DNA of 64,000 nt from Cupriavidus sp. P-10. GTDB taxonomy: Bacteria; Pseudomonadota; Gammaproteobacteria; Burkholderiales; Burkholderiaceae. The notes under the pieces were generated by a model. That model was given only the letters and a program-made list of their open reading frames with translations. It was not told the DNA's origin and searched no databases. The stretch covers positions 2,852,001 to 2,916,000 of the forward strand of contig NZ_AP025170.1 in the NCBI RefSeq assembly GCF_003402535.2. Direction: 5' to 3'. Below, piece by piece: positions 15,731 through 24,090 of this stretch. Both the position numbers and the translations under genes were made by a program. Within the stretch, counting starts at the first letter, position 1. Each line of letters begins with the position of its first letter.

Positions 15731-16444
15731 CTATTCGTCGCCGCTGGCCACGCGCAGCGCCGGCGGGGCCCGGCTCGGCTGCGCCGCGCCGGCGCCGGCG
15801 TCGAGCGCCTGCAGCGCCGCGCGCTGGCGCAGCAGGTGGGTCTTCATCATGGCTTCAGCGCCTTCGGGGTCGCGCGCCTTGAGCGCGGCAAACACCGACA
15901 GGTGCTCGGCGCAGGACTCGTGGATGCGGCCCGGCAGCTTCAGGCTCTTGTGGCGCGACAGCCGCAGCACCTTGCGCAAGTCGCTGATCAGCCCGGACAG
16001 CCAGCGGTTGCCGGCCAGCCGCTGGATCGCTTCATGGATCTGTGCGTTGGTCTCGTAATAGGCGTCGATATCGCCGGCCTGCGCGTAGCGGGCCAGGTCG
16101 GCGTGCAGGCCGTCCAGCGCGTCCAGGTCCGCCCGCGTGGCATTGCGCGCGGCCTCGTAGGCGCAGCGGCCCTCGAGCAGCGCCATCAGCGGGAAGATCT
16201 CGTCCAGGTCCTGCTCGGACAGTTTGTTGACAAAGCAGCCGCGGCGCGGCTCGAGGCGAACCAGCCCTTCGGCGGCCAGCACCTTGAGCGCTTCACGCAG
16301 CGGCGTGCGCGAGATGCCGAGCGACCCGGCCATCGCGCTTTCGTCGATCCAGGCACCGGGCGTGAGCGTATGGGCGTCGATCATCGCGCGCAGCCGGTCT
16401 GCGACTTCGAGGTACAGGGCCTGCTGGACGATGCGCATTACCAT
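15731..16444 (-). CDS. GntR family (FadR/FCD subfamily) regulator of the malonate operon
   Basis: The 237-residue protein has an N-terminal winged helix (about residues 8-70; SLGISRTPLREALKVLAAEGLV is the recognition region). A C-terminal all-helical FCD ligand domain follows, with the metal-coordinating-type residues in ETNAQIHEAIQ and ESCAEHLSVFAAL. MatR-type GntR regulators repress malonate genes and are relieved by malonate or malonyl-CoA. The gene lies 69 bp upstream of matA on the same strand. A perfect palindrome (16483-16501) sits about 40 bp before its start, a good operator candidate. Start may be 16444 (MVMRIV) or 16438 (MRIV). Confidence 0.85.
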   Translation of the reverse strand: MVMRIVQQALYLEVADRLRAMIDAHTLTPGAWIDESAMAGSLGISRTPLREALKVLAAEGLVRLEPRRGCFVNKLSEQDLDEIFPLMALLEGRCAYEAARNATRADLDALDGLHADLARYAQAGDIDAYYETNAQIHEAIQRLAGNRWLSGLISDLRKVLRLSRHKSLKLPGRIHESCAEHLSVFAALKARDPEGAEAMMKTHLLRQRAALQALDAGAGAAQPSRAPPALRVASGDE

Positions 16445-16482
16445 CCTCGGGAATCCCGGCCGGAATCATGTGTCCCGGTCGC

Positions 16483-16501
16483 CATAATTCATAATTATGG
16501 A
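16483..16501. promoter_or_regulatory. Palindromic operator candidate for the GntR regulator
   Basis: CCATAATT (16483-16490), the spacer CAT, and AATTATGG (16494-16501) form a perfect 8-bp inverted repeat, AT-rich in a GC-rich background. It lies directly upstream of the GntR gene and the malonate operon, where a FadR-like dimer would bind. Confidence 0.65.
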
Positions 16502-17248
16502 TTAGGGCGCGAACGATACAAGTGATTTCGATGCTGCGCCGCAGAATGCCGGAATGAAGAGGTATAGCGCTGGATTATGTGCGGCCATGCGATCGGAGCC
16601 GTGAAGACGGCAGCATGGTGGCAGGAGGTGCGGCGGGCGTTTCCATGCCTCCCTGCAAAGAAACGCCCGCGCCTGAAAGGACTGCTGGACTGCTTACATC
16701 GCCTGCGCGTACGGTTCTGTACTCGCGGCGTGGGTCATCATGGAAAGCTGGCGCTGGCCCGGCGCCCCCCTTGAAACGCGCTTGCGCGCGGATTTTCCCG
16801 TTGCCCTGTTCTGTGGCGTGAAGCGTCCGACCCCAGTGGTCCGTCGCAAACCCTGCGGACCCTCCCTGAACCCTTCCGTGGCGGTTGTGGCTTACCGCTC
16901 ATCTTGTAACAGTAACGTTAGCGATTAACGTGCCAGCGGCTCTAAGTCCTTGAATTTATTGATGGCACGCATCCGAAACTTGTTACAGATTGCGATCAGT
17001 GTAACAGGATGTTTCTCGATTGTTACGAGGGTTTTCCCATGGGGCTAACCAGCCGAACCCGCTGTCGGCAATTGCATATGCGAAATGTGCCGCCATCGCT
17101 ATTTATCGATGCGAGAATGTGAGCCGCGCGTCGCAACGGCCTCTTTTGATTTGGTTGCATTCTTGAGACAACAACGCCGGGCTATTTGCCGGGTTCCGTT
17201 CGCCGAACCGCATTTCCACGCATTTCCATTTCCCCGGGAGCTTCAGCC
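16502..17248. other. 747-bp region without a credible gene
   Basis: Only short shadow ORFs are present. Seen here are a perfect 11-bp stem GCGGGCGTTTC (16633-16643) / GAAACGCCCGC (16660-16670) with a 16-nt loop, and the inverted repeat ACGTTA/TAACGT (16915-16931). There is also a cluster of four TGTTAC(A) motifs between 16905 and 17027, two of which form TGTTACA-N12-TGTAACA (16981-17006). The right half probably holds the promoter and regulator sites of the DUF898 gene. The left half could encode a small RNA. Confidence 0.6.
16981..17006. promoter_or_regulatory. TGTTACA-N12-TGTAACA inverted repeat upstream of DUF898 gene
   Basis: TGTTACA at 16981-16987 and TGTAACA at 17000-17006 form a perfect inverted pair. 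Further copies lie at 16905-16911 (TGTAACA) and 17021-17027 (TGTTACG). Such clustering suggests binding by a dimeric regulator, whose identity is unknown. Confidence 0.5.
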
Positions 17249-18340
17249 ATGCACGCCGGCAGCAGCGATTTCACCTTCTTTTCGTCCGCCGCGTTTGATA
17301 CGGCGCCGGCGTCGCCGCAACCTTTGCGCCTGTCCTTCACCGGTTCCGGATCGGAATATTTCCGTATCTGGATCGTTAACGTACTGCTGACCATCGTCAC
17401 CTTCGGCATCTATTCCGCGTGGGCCAAGGTGCGCACGTTGCAGTATTTCTATCGCAATACCCGCCTCGATGGCGCCAGCTTCGATTACCACGGCAAGCCC
17501 TCCGCGATCCTGAAAGGCCGGGCCATCGTGTTCGGACTCGTGTTTGCGTTCCAGCTGGCCTCGAATGTGTCGCCCTTCCTCTCGCTGGCGATGCTGGTGG
17601 CGCTGCTGGCGGTGTTCCCGCTGCTGCTGGTGCGCTCGCTGCGCTTCCGCATGGCCAATTCCAGCTACCGCGGCCTGCGCTTTGCCTTTGCCGGCGGCGA
17701 TGCCGAGGCCTGCAAGGTATTCGTGCTATGGCCGCTGGCAGCGGTGTTCACGCTGGGGCTGCTCGGGCCGCTGGCGCACCAGCGTTTCAAGCAGTACCAG
17801 CACAACAACACGCGCTTCGGCACCGCGCCGTTCGCGTTCACGGCAGGCGCCGGTGAGTTCTACAGCGTTTACCTGCGCGCGGCGGGTGTGATCGTGGCTG
17901 TCGTCATTGCGGGTTTTGCGCTCGGCAACATCCTGGGCGCCGTGGTCATGCCCGGGACACAGGGCAAAACCATCGCGGTTGTGCTTGCTCTTGCCACCGT
18001 CGGTTTTTTCTACCTCGGTGCGCTGGCGGTCAGCCCCTACCTGACGGCGCGCCTGCAGAACGTGGTGTGGAACCACACCACGCTGGCACCGCACGCGTTC
18101 CGCAGCCAGGTCAGCGCCGCCCGCATGGTCTTTATCTTCGTCACCAACCTGATCGCCATCGCGCTGACGCTGGGCCTGTACCTGCCGTTCGCGCGGGTGC
18201 GCTCCACGCGCTACCGGGTCGAATGCGTGACCATGCTGGCCGCCGGCCCGCTCGACAGCTTTGTTGCAGGCGAGGTACAGCAGGTCGGTGCGCTGGGCGA
18301 TGCCGCAGTAGACTGGTACGACATCGACATCGCGCTCTGA
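17249..18340 (+). CDS. DUF898 (YjgN) family inner-membrane protein
   Basis: The 363-residue polytopic membrane protein has the DUF898 pattern of repeated membrane blocks. FRIWIVNVLLTIVTFGIYSAWAK (partly shown, about residues 38-60) is echoed near the C terminus by TNLIAIALTLGLYLPFARVR, with RTLQYFYRNTRLDG and QHNNTRFG motifs between. The function of the family is unknown. The ATG at 17249 has GGGAG about 9 nt upstream, so it is preferred over an in-frame ATG at 17186. An M48-type protease gene follows 26 bp downstream, and this two-gene pairing recurs in related bacteria as far as I recall. It suggests a joint membrane quality-control or envelope role (inference). Confidence 0.85.
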   Translation: MHAGSSDFTFFSSAAFDTAPASPQPLRLSFTGSGSEYFRIWIVNVLLTIVTFGIYSAWAKVRTLQYFYRNTRLDGASFDYHGKPSAILKGRAIVFGLVFAFQLASNVSPFLSLAMLVALLAVFPLLLVRSLRFRMANSSYRGLRFAFAGGDAEACKVFVLWPLAAVFTLGLLGPLAHQRFKQYQHNNTRFGTAPFAFTAGAGEFYSVYLRAAGVIVAVVIAGFALGNILGAVVMPGTQGKTIAVVLALATVGFFYLGALAVSPYLTARLQNVVWNHTTLAPHAFRSQVSAARMVFIFVTNLIAIALTLGLYLPFARVRSTRYRVECVTMLAAGPLDSFVAGEVQQVGALGDAAVDWYDIDIAL

Positions 18341-18366
18341 CTGCCACGCCCGGTAGCATCAGCACC

Positions 18367-19401
18367 ATGATCCCAGTCACCTTCTTCGATGGCCGCACCT
18401 CGCGTGCGCATCCGGCAACCCTGGCCGTGGAAGCGCAGCAGGCGGTGCTGCGCGACGACAGCGGCGCCGAGCTGCGCCGCGCCGCGCTGTCCGCCGTGCG
18501 CGTATCCGAACGCGTACGGCGCGCGCCGCGCCTGGTCACGTTCGCCGACGGCGCCTTCTGCGAAATCAACGACCACGCCGCCTTCGACCACATGCTGGCC
18601 GCCACCGGCCACCGCGAAGGGCTGGTGTCGCGCGCGCAGAACAGCTGGCGGCTTGCCGGGATGGCGGTGGCGGCGCTGGTGGCGGTGCTGGTGCTGGGCT
18701 ACTACGTGCTGCTGCCGTGGGGCGCGGGCGTGATGGCGCGCACCATACCGGCCGAAGTGGAAGCCCACCTCGGCAAGCTGACACTGGCGAGCCTGGACAA
18801 CGGCGTGGTCAAGCCGACGCAACTGCCGCAGGCCGAGCAGGAGCGCATCCGCCAGGGCTTTGCCACGCTGAAGCGGCCGCCCGACGCGGGACACGACTAC
18901 CAGATCCTGTTTCGCCAGGGCGGCGAGATCGGCGCCAATGCGCTGGCGCTGCCGGGAGGCACCATCGTCGTCACCGACGAGCTGGTCGGCCTGGCAGGCA
19001 CCGGCGCGGGCATGATGGGGGTGCTGGCGCATGAAGCCGGCCATGTGGCGCGGCGCCACGGCCTGCAACAGGTGATCCAGGCTTCGGCGCTGGGCGCGCT
19101 GTCGGCCTACCTGTTCGGCGATATCTCGACGGTGCTGGCCGGCGTGCCGGCCGCCATGCTGACGCTGCGCTACTCACGCGATCACGAGCGCGAGGCCGAC
19201 GACTTCGCCATCGAGGTCATGCAGCGCAACGGCCTGCCGCCGGCGGCGCTGGCTGATGTGCTGCTCAAGCTGGAACATCGTGCGGACGCCGGCGCGGCAT
19301 CGCCAGCCTCGGAGGCCGCACCGGATCGCGGCCAGGACTTCCTGTCGACGCACCCGCATACGCAGGCGCGCATCGACGCGCTGCGCCGGGCCGCCAGGTA
19401 G
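18367..19401 (+). CDS. Membrane-anchored M48 family metallopeptidase
   Basis: The 344-residue protein has an N-terminal cytosolic part and a single membrane helix (LAGMAVAALVAVLVLGYYVLL at about 98-118, in part). A zinc protease domain follows: MGVLAHEAGHVARRHG carries the HExxH motif near residue 223, and the third ligand is in SRDHEREADDFAIEVM. STHPHTQARIDALR closes the domain, as in HtpX/BepA-like enzymes. It probably cleaves misfolded envelope proteins. It is co-oriented with and close to the DUF898 gene, so an operon is likely. Substrate unknown. Confidence 0.88.
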   Translation: MIPVTFFDGRTSRAHPATLAVEAQQAVLRDDSGAELRRAALSAVRVSERVRRAPRLVTFADGAFCEINDHAAFDHMLAATGHREGLVSRAQNSWRLAGMAVAALVAVLVLGYYVLLPWGAGVMARTIPAEVEAHLGKLTLASLDNGVVKPTQLPQAEQERIRQGFATLKRPPDAGHDYQILFRQGGEIGANALALPGGTIVVTDELVGLAGTGAGMMGVLAHEAGHVARRHGLQQVIQASALGALSAYLFGDISTVLAGVPAAMLTLRYSRDHEREADDFAIEVMQRNGLPPAALADVLLKLEHRADAGAASPASEAAPDRGQDFLSTHPHTQARIDALRRAAR

Positions 19402-19420
19402 TCCGCGGTGGCGCCTGCGC

Positions 19421-20239
19421 TCAGGCCGCCGGCTGCGGGGCGCCGGCGCCGGGCTGGCGGCGGTAGGCCCAGATCACCATGGCGATGCCGGCCAGCACCA
19501 TCGGCACGCTCAGCCACTGCCCCATCGACATCTTCAGTGCCAGCAGGCCGAGGAAGCTGTCTGGCTCGCGCGCGAATTCCGCGGCAAAGCGGAACGCGCC
19601 ATAACCGATTAGGAACACACCCGAGACCGCGCCCATCGGCCGCGGCTTGCGCGCGAACAGCCACAGGATGATGAAGAGCGCCACGCCCTCGCCGGCGAAC
19701 TGGTACAGCTGCGACGGATGGCGCGGGATGTTGTCGCCCGCCTGCGGGAAGATCATGCCCCAGGGCAGGTCGGTCGCGCGGCCCCACAACTCGCCGTTGA
19801 TGAAATTGCCGATGCGGCCGGCGGCGAGCCCGCACGGGATCATCGGCGCGATGAAGTCGGTCACCTCCATCCAGTGGCGGCGGCGCAGCTTGGCGAACAG
19901 CCACATCGCCACGATCACGCCGAGAAAGCCGCCGTGGAAGGCCATGCCACCCTCCCACACCTTGAAGATCTCCATCGGGTGCGCCAGGTAGTACGTCGGC
20001 TTGTAGAACAGCACGTAGCCCAGCCGCCCGCCCAGGATCACGCCCAGCACGCCGAAGAACAGCATGTCGTCGAGGTCGCGCGTGGTCCAGCCCTTGGCCG
20101 CCATATGCGGCTGGCGGATGCGCAGGCGCCCGAACCACAGGAACATGATGAACCCGGCCAGGTACATCAGCCCGTACCAGCGGATGGCAAGCGGGCCCAG
20201 GTGGATGGCAACCGGGTCGAACTGGGGATGGATCAGCAT
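19421..20239 (-). CDS. lgt: Prolipoprotein diacylglyceryl transferase
   Basis: Lgt transfers diacylglycerol from phosphatidylglycerol to the lipobox cysteine of prelipoproteins in the inner membrane. The 272-residue protein has about seven transmembrane segments, and the Lgt signature [14 protein letters not shown] lies at about residues 141-154. The essential HGGFLGV (about 103-109) and RHPSQLYQF motifs are present. The ATG at 20239 ([17 protein letters not shown]) matches the family N terminus. It converges with the M48 gene and is followed upstream on the same strand by a LysR gene, 40 bp away. Essential in most Gram-negatives. Confidence 0.96.
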   Translation of the reverse strand: MLIHPQFDPVAIHLGPLAIRWYGLMYLAGFIMFLWFGRLRIRQPHMAAKGWTTRDLDDMLFFGVLGVILGGRLGYVLFYKPTYYLAHPMEIFKVWEGGMAFHGGFLGVIVAMWLFAKLRRRHWMEVTDFIAPMIPCGLAAGRIGNFINGELWGRATDLPWGMIFPQAGDNIPRHPSQLYQFAGEGVALFIILWLFARKPRPMGAVSGVFLIGYGAFRFAAEFAREPDSFLGLLALKMSMGQWLSVPMVLAGIAMVIWAYRRQPGAGAPQPAA

Positions 20240-20279
20240 GTTGGCGTGAATAAGTTGTCTGTATGGGCTGGCCGCGCGC

Positions 20280-21233
20280 TCAGCGCGGCGCCGCGGCGGC
20301 CTCGTTGGCCAGAGCGCCGGCAATCTCGATGAACGACCGCAGCACCGGCGCGACGCCGGCGCCGCCGCCGTCGCGCCAGGCCAGCCCGGTCTCGATCTGC
20401 GGGCCGGACTCGCGCAGCGCCAGGTACGACACGCCAGTGCGCCGGAGGTTGCACAGCGATGCCGGCACCAGCGCCACGCCCATGCCGGCCGACACCAGGC
20501 TGACGATGGTCTGCATCTGGATGGCTTCCTGCGCGATCGCTGGCACCAGGCCCTCGCGCGCATAGTAGCCCGTAATGATGTCATAAAACGCCGGCGCACT
20601 TCGGCGCGGGAAGATGATCAGCGGTTCGGATGCCGCATCGCGCAGTGATACCGTCCCGTCCTGCAGCGATACCGTGCCGCCCTGCGCGAGCCCGCCTGCC
20701 GGCCGCCAGCCGTCGGGAACGGCCAGCACCAGCGGTTCGCTCACCAGCGGCAGGTAGGCAAGTCCGTGCGGCATCGCGGGCAACTGGGGCCGGATCACCA
20801 GGCCCGCGTCAATCGTGCCCTCCAGCAGTGCTTCGAGCTGGACGTCGCTGGTGGCCTCGCGCAGTTGCAGCTGCACCTCCGGATGACGCGCCCGGAACCG
20901 CCGCAGCAGGTCGGGCAGGATGCCGTAGTCGGCCGTGCTGACGAAGGCCAGCGACAGCGAACCCAGTTCGCCCCGCGCCAGCCGCTGCGCCAGCCCGGGC
21001 AGCGCCGCGGCATCGGCCAGCACCCGGCGCACTTCGGGCAGCCACTGCGCGCCGGCGGGCGTCAGTGCCACGGAGCGCCGCGTGCGCACGAACAGCGGCA
21101 CGCCGATCTCTTCCTCCAGCGCCTGGATCTGCTGCGACAGCGGCGGCTGTGTCATCGACAGCCGTTGCGCGGCACGGCCGAAATGCAACTCTTCCGCCAC
21201 GGTGACGAAGTAACGCAACTGACGCAGGTCCAA
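20280..21233 (-). CDS. LysR family transcriptional regulator, divergent from ilvD
   Basis: The 317-residue protein starts [25 protein letters not shown]. The helix-turn-helix is at about residues 18-40, with [19 protein letters not shown], followed by a periplasmic-binding-like effector domain. I chose TTG at 21233 because AGGAG lies 6 nt upstream and the family N terminus begins there. The ATG-initiated frame further upstream adds residues without similarity. It is divergent from ilvD with a 151-bp intergenic region that is AT-rich (ATAATATATTTGACA) and probably holds its binding site. Regulation of ilvD by this protein is inference from position. The effector is unknown. Confidence 0.85.
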   Translation of the reverse strand: MDLRQLRYFVTVAEELHFGRAAQRLSMTQPPLSQQIQALEEEIGVPLFVRTRRSVALTPAGAQWLPEVRRVLADAAALPGLAQRLARGELGSLSLAFVSTADYGILPDLLRRFRARHPEVQLQLREATSDVQLEALLEGTIDAGLVIRPQLPAMPHGLAYLPLVSEPLVLAVPDGWRPAGGLAQGGTVSLQDGTVSLRDAASEPLIIFPRRSAPAFYDIITGYYAREGLVPAIAQEAIQMQTIVSLVSAGMGVALVPASLCNLRRTGVSYLALRESGPQIETGLAWRDGGGAGVAPVLRSFIEIAGALANEAAAAPR

Positions 21234-21384
21234 GCCGGCTCCTGATATGTTTTTCGACTCAATAGAGGGCAAATAATATATTTGACACTCCAAAATGCAA
21301 GGGGCATGCTTTCCGGCACAACATCGGCTGCCCGCGTGACAGCGCGCGACCCCGCGGCGCCGGACATTCCCCCGGAGACCCACC

Positions 21385-23058
21385 ATGGCATTCAACAAAC
21401 GCTCGCAGAACATCACGCAAGGCGTGGCGCGTTCCCCCAACCGCTCGATGTACTACGCCCTCGGCTACAAGAAGGAAGACTTCGACAAGCCGATGGTGGG
21501 CATCGCCAACGGTCACTCCACGATCACTCCCTGCAACGCCGGCCTGCAGCGCCTGGCCGACGCGGCGATCGACGCGATCAAGGCCTCGGACGCCAACCCG
21601 CAGGTGTTCGGCACGCCGACCATCTCGGACGGCATGTCGATGGGCACCGAGGGGATGAAGTACTCGCTGATCTCGCGCGAGGTCATTGCCGACTGCATCG
21701 AGACCGCGGCGCAGGGCCAGTGGATGGACGGCGTGGTCGTGATCGGCGGCTGCGACAAGAACATGCCCGGCGGCATGATCGCGCTGGCGCGCACCAACGT
21801 GCCGGGCATCTATGTCTACGGCGGCACCATCAAGCCGGGCAACTGGAAGGGCAAGGACCTGACCATCGTGTCGTCGTTCGAGGCCGTGGGCGAATTCACC
21901 GCCGGGCGCATGAGCCAGGAAGACTTCGAGGGCGTGGAAAAGAACGCCTGCCCGTCGACCGGATCGTGCGGCGGCATGTACACCGCCAACACCATGAGCT
22001 CGTCGTTCGAGGCGCTGGGCATGTCGCTGCTGTACTCGTCGACCATGGCCAACCCGGACCAGGAGAAGGTCGACAGCGCCGCCGAATCGGCGCGCGTGCT
22101 GGTCGAGGCGATCAAGAAGGACATCAAGCCGCGCGACATCATCACGCGCCGGTCGATCGAGAACGCCGTGGCGCTGATCATGGCCACCGGCGGTTCGACC
22201 AACGCGGTGCTGCACTACCTCGCGATCGCGCACTCGGCGGAAGTCGAATGGACCATCGAGGACTTCGAGCGCATCCGCCGGAAGGTGCCGGTGATCTGCA
22301 ACCTGAAGCCGTCCGGGCAGTACGTGGCCACCGACCTGCACAAGGCGGGCGGGATCCCGCAGGTCATGAAGATCCTGCTGAAGGCCGGCCTGCTGCATGG
22401 CGACTGCCTGACCATTACCGGCCGCACGCTGGCCGAAGAACTGGAACACGTGCCGGACACCCCGCGCGCCGACCAGGATGTGATCCTGCCAATCGAAAAG
22501 GCGCTCTACAAGGAAGGCCACCTCGCCATCCTGAAGGGCAACCTGGCCGAGGAAGGCGCGGTCGCCAAGATCACCGGCCTGAAGAACCCGGTCATCACCG
22601 GCCCGGCGCGCGTGTTCGAGGACGAGCAGAGCGCGATGGACGCGATCCTGGCCGACAAGATCAACGCCGGCGACGTGCTGGTGCTGCGCTACCTCGGCCC
22701 CAAGGGCGGCCCGGGCATGCCGGAAATGCTGGCGCCGACCTCGGCCATCATCGGCAAGGGGCTGGGCGAATCGGTGGGCTTTATCACTGACGGCCGTTTT
22801 TCGGGCGGCACCTGGGGCATGGTGGTTGGCCACGTGGCGCCTGAGGCGGCGGCAGGCGGCACCATCGCGCTGGTGCGGGAAGGCGACTCGATCACGATCG
22901 ACGCGCACAAGCTGCTGCTGCAGCTGAATGTGCCGGAGGATGAGCTGGCGAAACGGCGTGCCACCTGGAAGGCGCCGGCGCCGCGTTATACACGCGGAGT
23001 GCTGGCGAAATTTGCGCGGCTGGCATCGACGGCCAGCAAGGGTGCGGTGACGGACTGA
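21385..23058 (+). CDS. ilvD: Dihydroxy-acid dehydratase
   Basis: IlvD dehydrates 2,3-dihydroxy-isovalerate and -methylvalerate to the 2-keto acids in branched-chain amino acid synthesis. The 557-residue protein carries the iron-sulfur ligand motifs [10 protein letters not shown] (about 117-126) and [18 protein letters not shown] (about 187-204). [11 protein letters not shown] (about 470-480) is the C-terminal signature. A GGAG ribosome-binding site precedes the ATG at 21385. Length is normal for the short (557-570) proteobacterial type. It is monocistronic, with its own terminator at 23077, and a LysR gene is divergent upstream. Confidence 0.96.
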   Translation: MAFNKRSQNITQGVARSPNRSMYYALGYKKEDFDKPMVGIANGHSTITPCNAGLQRLADAAIDAIKASDANPQVFGTPTISDGMSMGTEGMKYSLISREVIADCIETAAQGQWMDGVVVIGGCDKNMPGGMIALARTNVPGIYVYGGTIKPGNWKGKDLTIVSSFEAVGEFTAGRMSQEDFEGVEKNACPSTGSCGGMYTANTMSSSFEALGMSLLYSSTMANPDQEKVDSAAESARVLVEAIKKDIKPRDIITRRSIENAVALIMATGGSTNAVLHYLAIAHSAEVEWTIEDFERIRRKVPVICNLKPSGQYVATDLHKAGGIPQVMKILLKAGLLHGDCLTITGRTLAEELEHVPDTPRADQDVILPIEKALYKEGHLAILKGNLAEEGAVAKITGLKNPVITGPARVFEDEQSAMDAILADKINAGDVLVLRYLGPKGGPGMPEMLAPTSAIIGKGLGESVGFITDGRFSGGTWGMVVGHVAPEAAAGGTIALVREGDSITIDAHKLLLQLNVPEDELAKRRATWKAPAPRYTRGVLAKFARLASTASKGAVTD

Positions 23059-23076
23059 CGGAGTCCGACAGATGTG

Positions 23077-23107
23077 AAAAAGCCTGCGATCTCTCGCAGG
23101 CTTTTTT
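23077..23107 (+). terminator. Rho-independent terminator after ilvD
   Basis: AAAAAGCCTGCGA and TCGCAGGCTTTTTT form a 13-bp A/T-flanked stem with a TCTC loop. The symmetric A and T runs would let it act in both directions, also ending the minus-strand pepA-holC-DUF2486 transcript. Confidence 0.92.
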
Positions 23108-23136
23108 ACCTTGGTGGAGGACGTGGGGAGAAACCC

Positions 23137-23616
23137 TCAATTTTCACCCGGCGTCCGCTCGATCTCCTCCAGCGTTGCATCCAGCCACTCCACCAGCCTG
23201 GCCTCCAGCGACTGCGTCAGCTCGCTGGCCAGCTGCGCGGTCAGCGGTGCCAGCCGCGCCTGCAGCGTGGCTTCGGTATGGGCTTCGACCACCTGCGGCC
23301 ATTCGGTGCGGAAGCGCAGCATCACGCGCGACAGCAGTTCGCTGCGCATGGCGCGCAGGTCGTCCTCGCCGGGATCGGTCAGCGCCGCCGGGGCTTGCGG
23401 CGGCGGTGCTTCGGACTGAGGCTCGCCGGTATCGCCGACATGCATGACCATGCCGGATTCGGCCATGCCGAAGGTGTCAATGACGCCTGCCTGCGCAGCC
23501 GCAGGCGGCTGCGCCACCGATTCCGTATCCGGCAGGTCGACCACCTCGGTCAGCAGTGGAATGCTGTCGTTGGGCCCGGGCCGCGGGATCACCCGCGATG
23601 TGGTGCGTTCGCTCAT
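23137..23616 (-). CDS. DUF2486-like hypothetical protein
   Basis: The 159-residue product has a disordered, Pro/Ala-rich N-terminal half (PPPQAPAALTDPGEDD). Its C-terminal region is helical, acidic and amphipathic, about residues 85-155 (LRAMRSELLSRVMLRFRTEW, LEARLVEWLDATLEEIE). Proteins of this kind sit beside holC in Burkholderiales, and I recognise it as DUF2486-like from that context. Its function is unknown. It overlaps the holC stop by ATGA (23613-23616), so translation is coupled. An accessory role for the DNA polymerase chi subunit is conceivable but unsupported. Confidence 0.65.
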   Translation of the reverse strand: MSERTTSRVIPRPGPNDSIPLLTEVVDLPDTESVAQPPAAAQAGVIDTFGMAESGMVMHVGDTGEPQSEAPPPQAPAALTDPGEDDLRAMRSELLSRVMLRFRTEWPQVVEAHTEATLQARLAPLTAQLASELTQSLEARLVEWLDATLEEIERTPGEN

Positions 23617-24047
23617 GCTGCGTCTCCCTTGGGCTGGCCGATATCGTGATGCGTCAGCGGATAGCCGCGTTCGCGGTAGAAGCGGTAGCGCTGGCGGCCG
23701 GCTTCGCGGGCGCCGTCGCCGGACCCCACCACTTCAATCAGGCGTTCAAAGCTGGCGAATTGCGCCGGCGGCTGGTCGGACAGGTTGATCAGCAACTGGT
23801 GGTGCGGCACGCCCTCGGTGGTGGCGGCCAGCAGGATCGGCGTGACCGCCGCATTGGGGTGTTCAAGCCCGCAATGCGGCAGGAAATCCAGCGCCGAAAA
23901 GGTCCACAGGCGCGCATCCAGGTCCGCCAGCTGCGCCGGCGTGCCGTGGATCACTACCTTCTGGCCGGCGCCGTAGGCCTTGCGGACCAGACGGCAGACA
24001 TAGCCGAGCAGGTCCGGCACGTTGCTGTGGAAGTCGATGCGCGTCAT
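23613..24047 (-). CDS. holC: DNA polymerase III subunit chi
   Basis: Chi links the clamp-loader complex to single-stranded-DNA-binding protein. The 144-residue protein shows the chi pattern: MTRIDFHSNVPD at the start, LGYVCRLVRKAYGAGQKVVIHG, LDARLWTFSALDFLPH and a late FERLIEVVG. These are typical of beta-proteobacterial HolC. It lies 43 bp downstream of pepA and is coupled to the DUF2486-like gene. The pepA-holC order is widely conserved. Confidence 0.92.
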   Translation of the reverse strand: MTRIDFHSNVPDLLGYVCRLVRKAYGAGQKVVIHGTPAQLADLDARLWTFSALDFLPHCGLEHPNAAVTPILLAATTEGVPHHQLLINLSDQPPAQFASFERLIEVVGSGDGAREAGRQRYRFYRERGYPLTHHDIGQPKGDAA

Positions 24048-24090
24048 GGACGTTTGCTGCTTGCGTTGCCGGGGTGGCTGACTGCGGCCG

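Noticed and set aside
16577..16928. Short ORFs (62-80 codons) in the gap after the malonate regulator
   Set aside because: No ribosome-binding sites, Cys/Arg-rich composition, overlapping in several frames; no coding signal.
21259..22908. 549-codon minus-strand frame antisense to ilvD
   Set aside because: Composition is His/Arg/Asp-rich without any recognisable motif; ilvD is unambiguous on the other strand.
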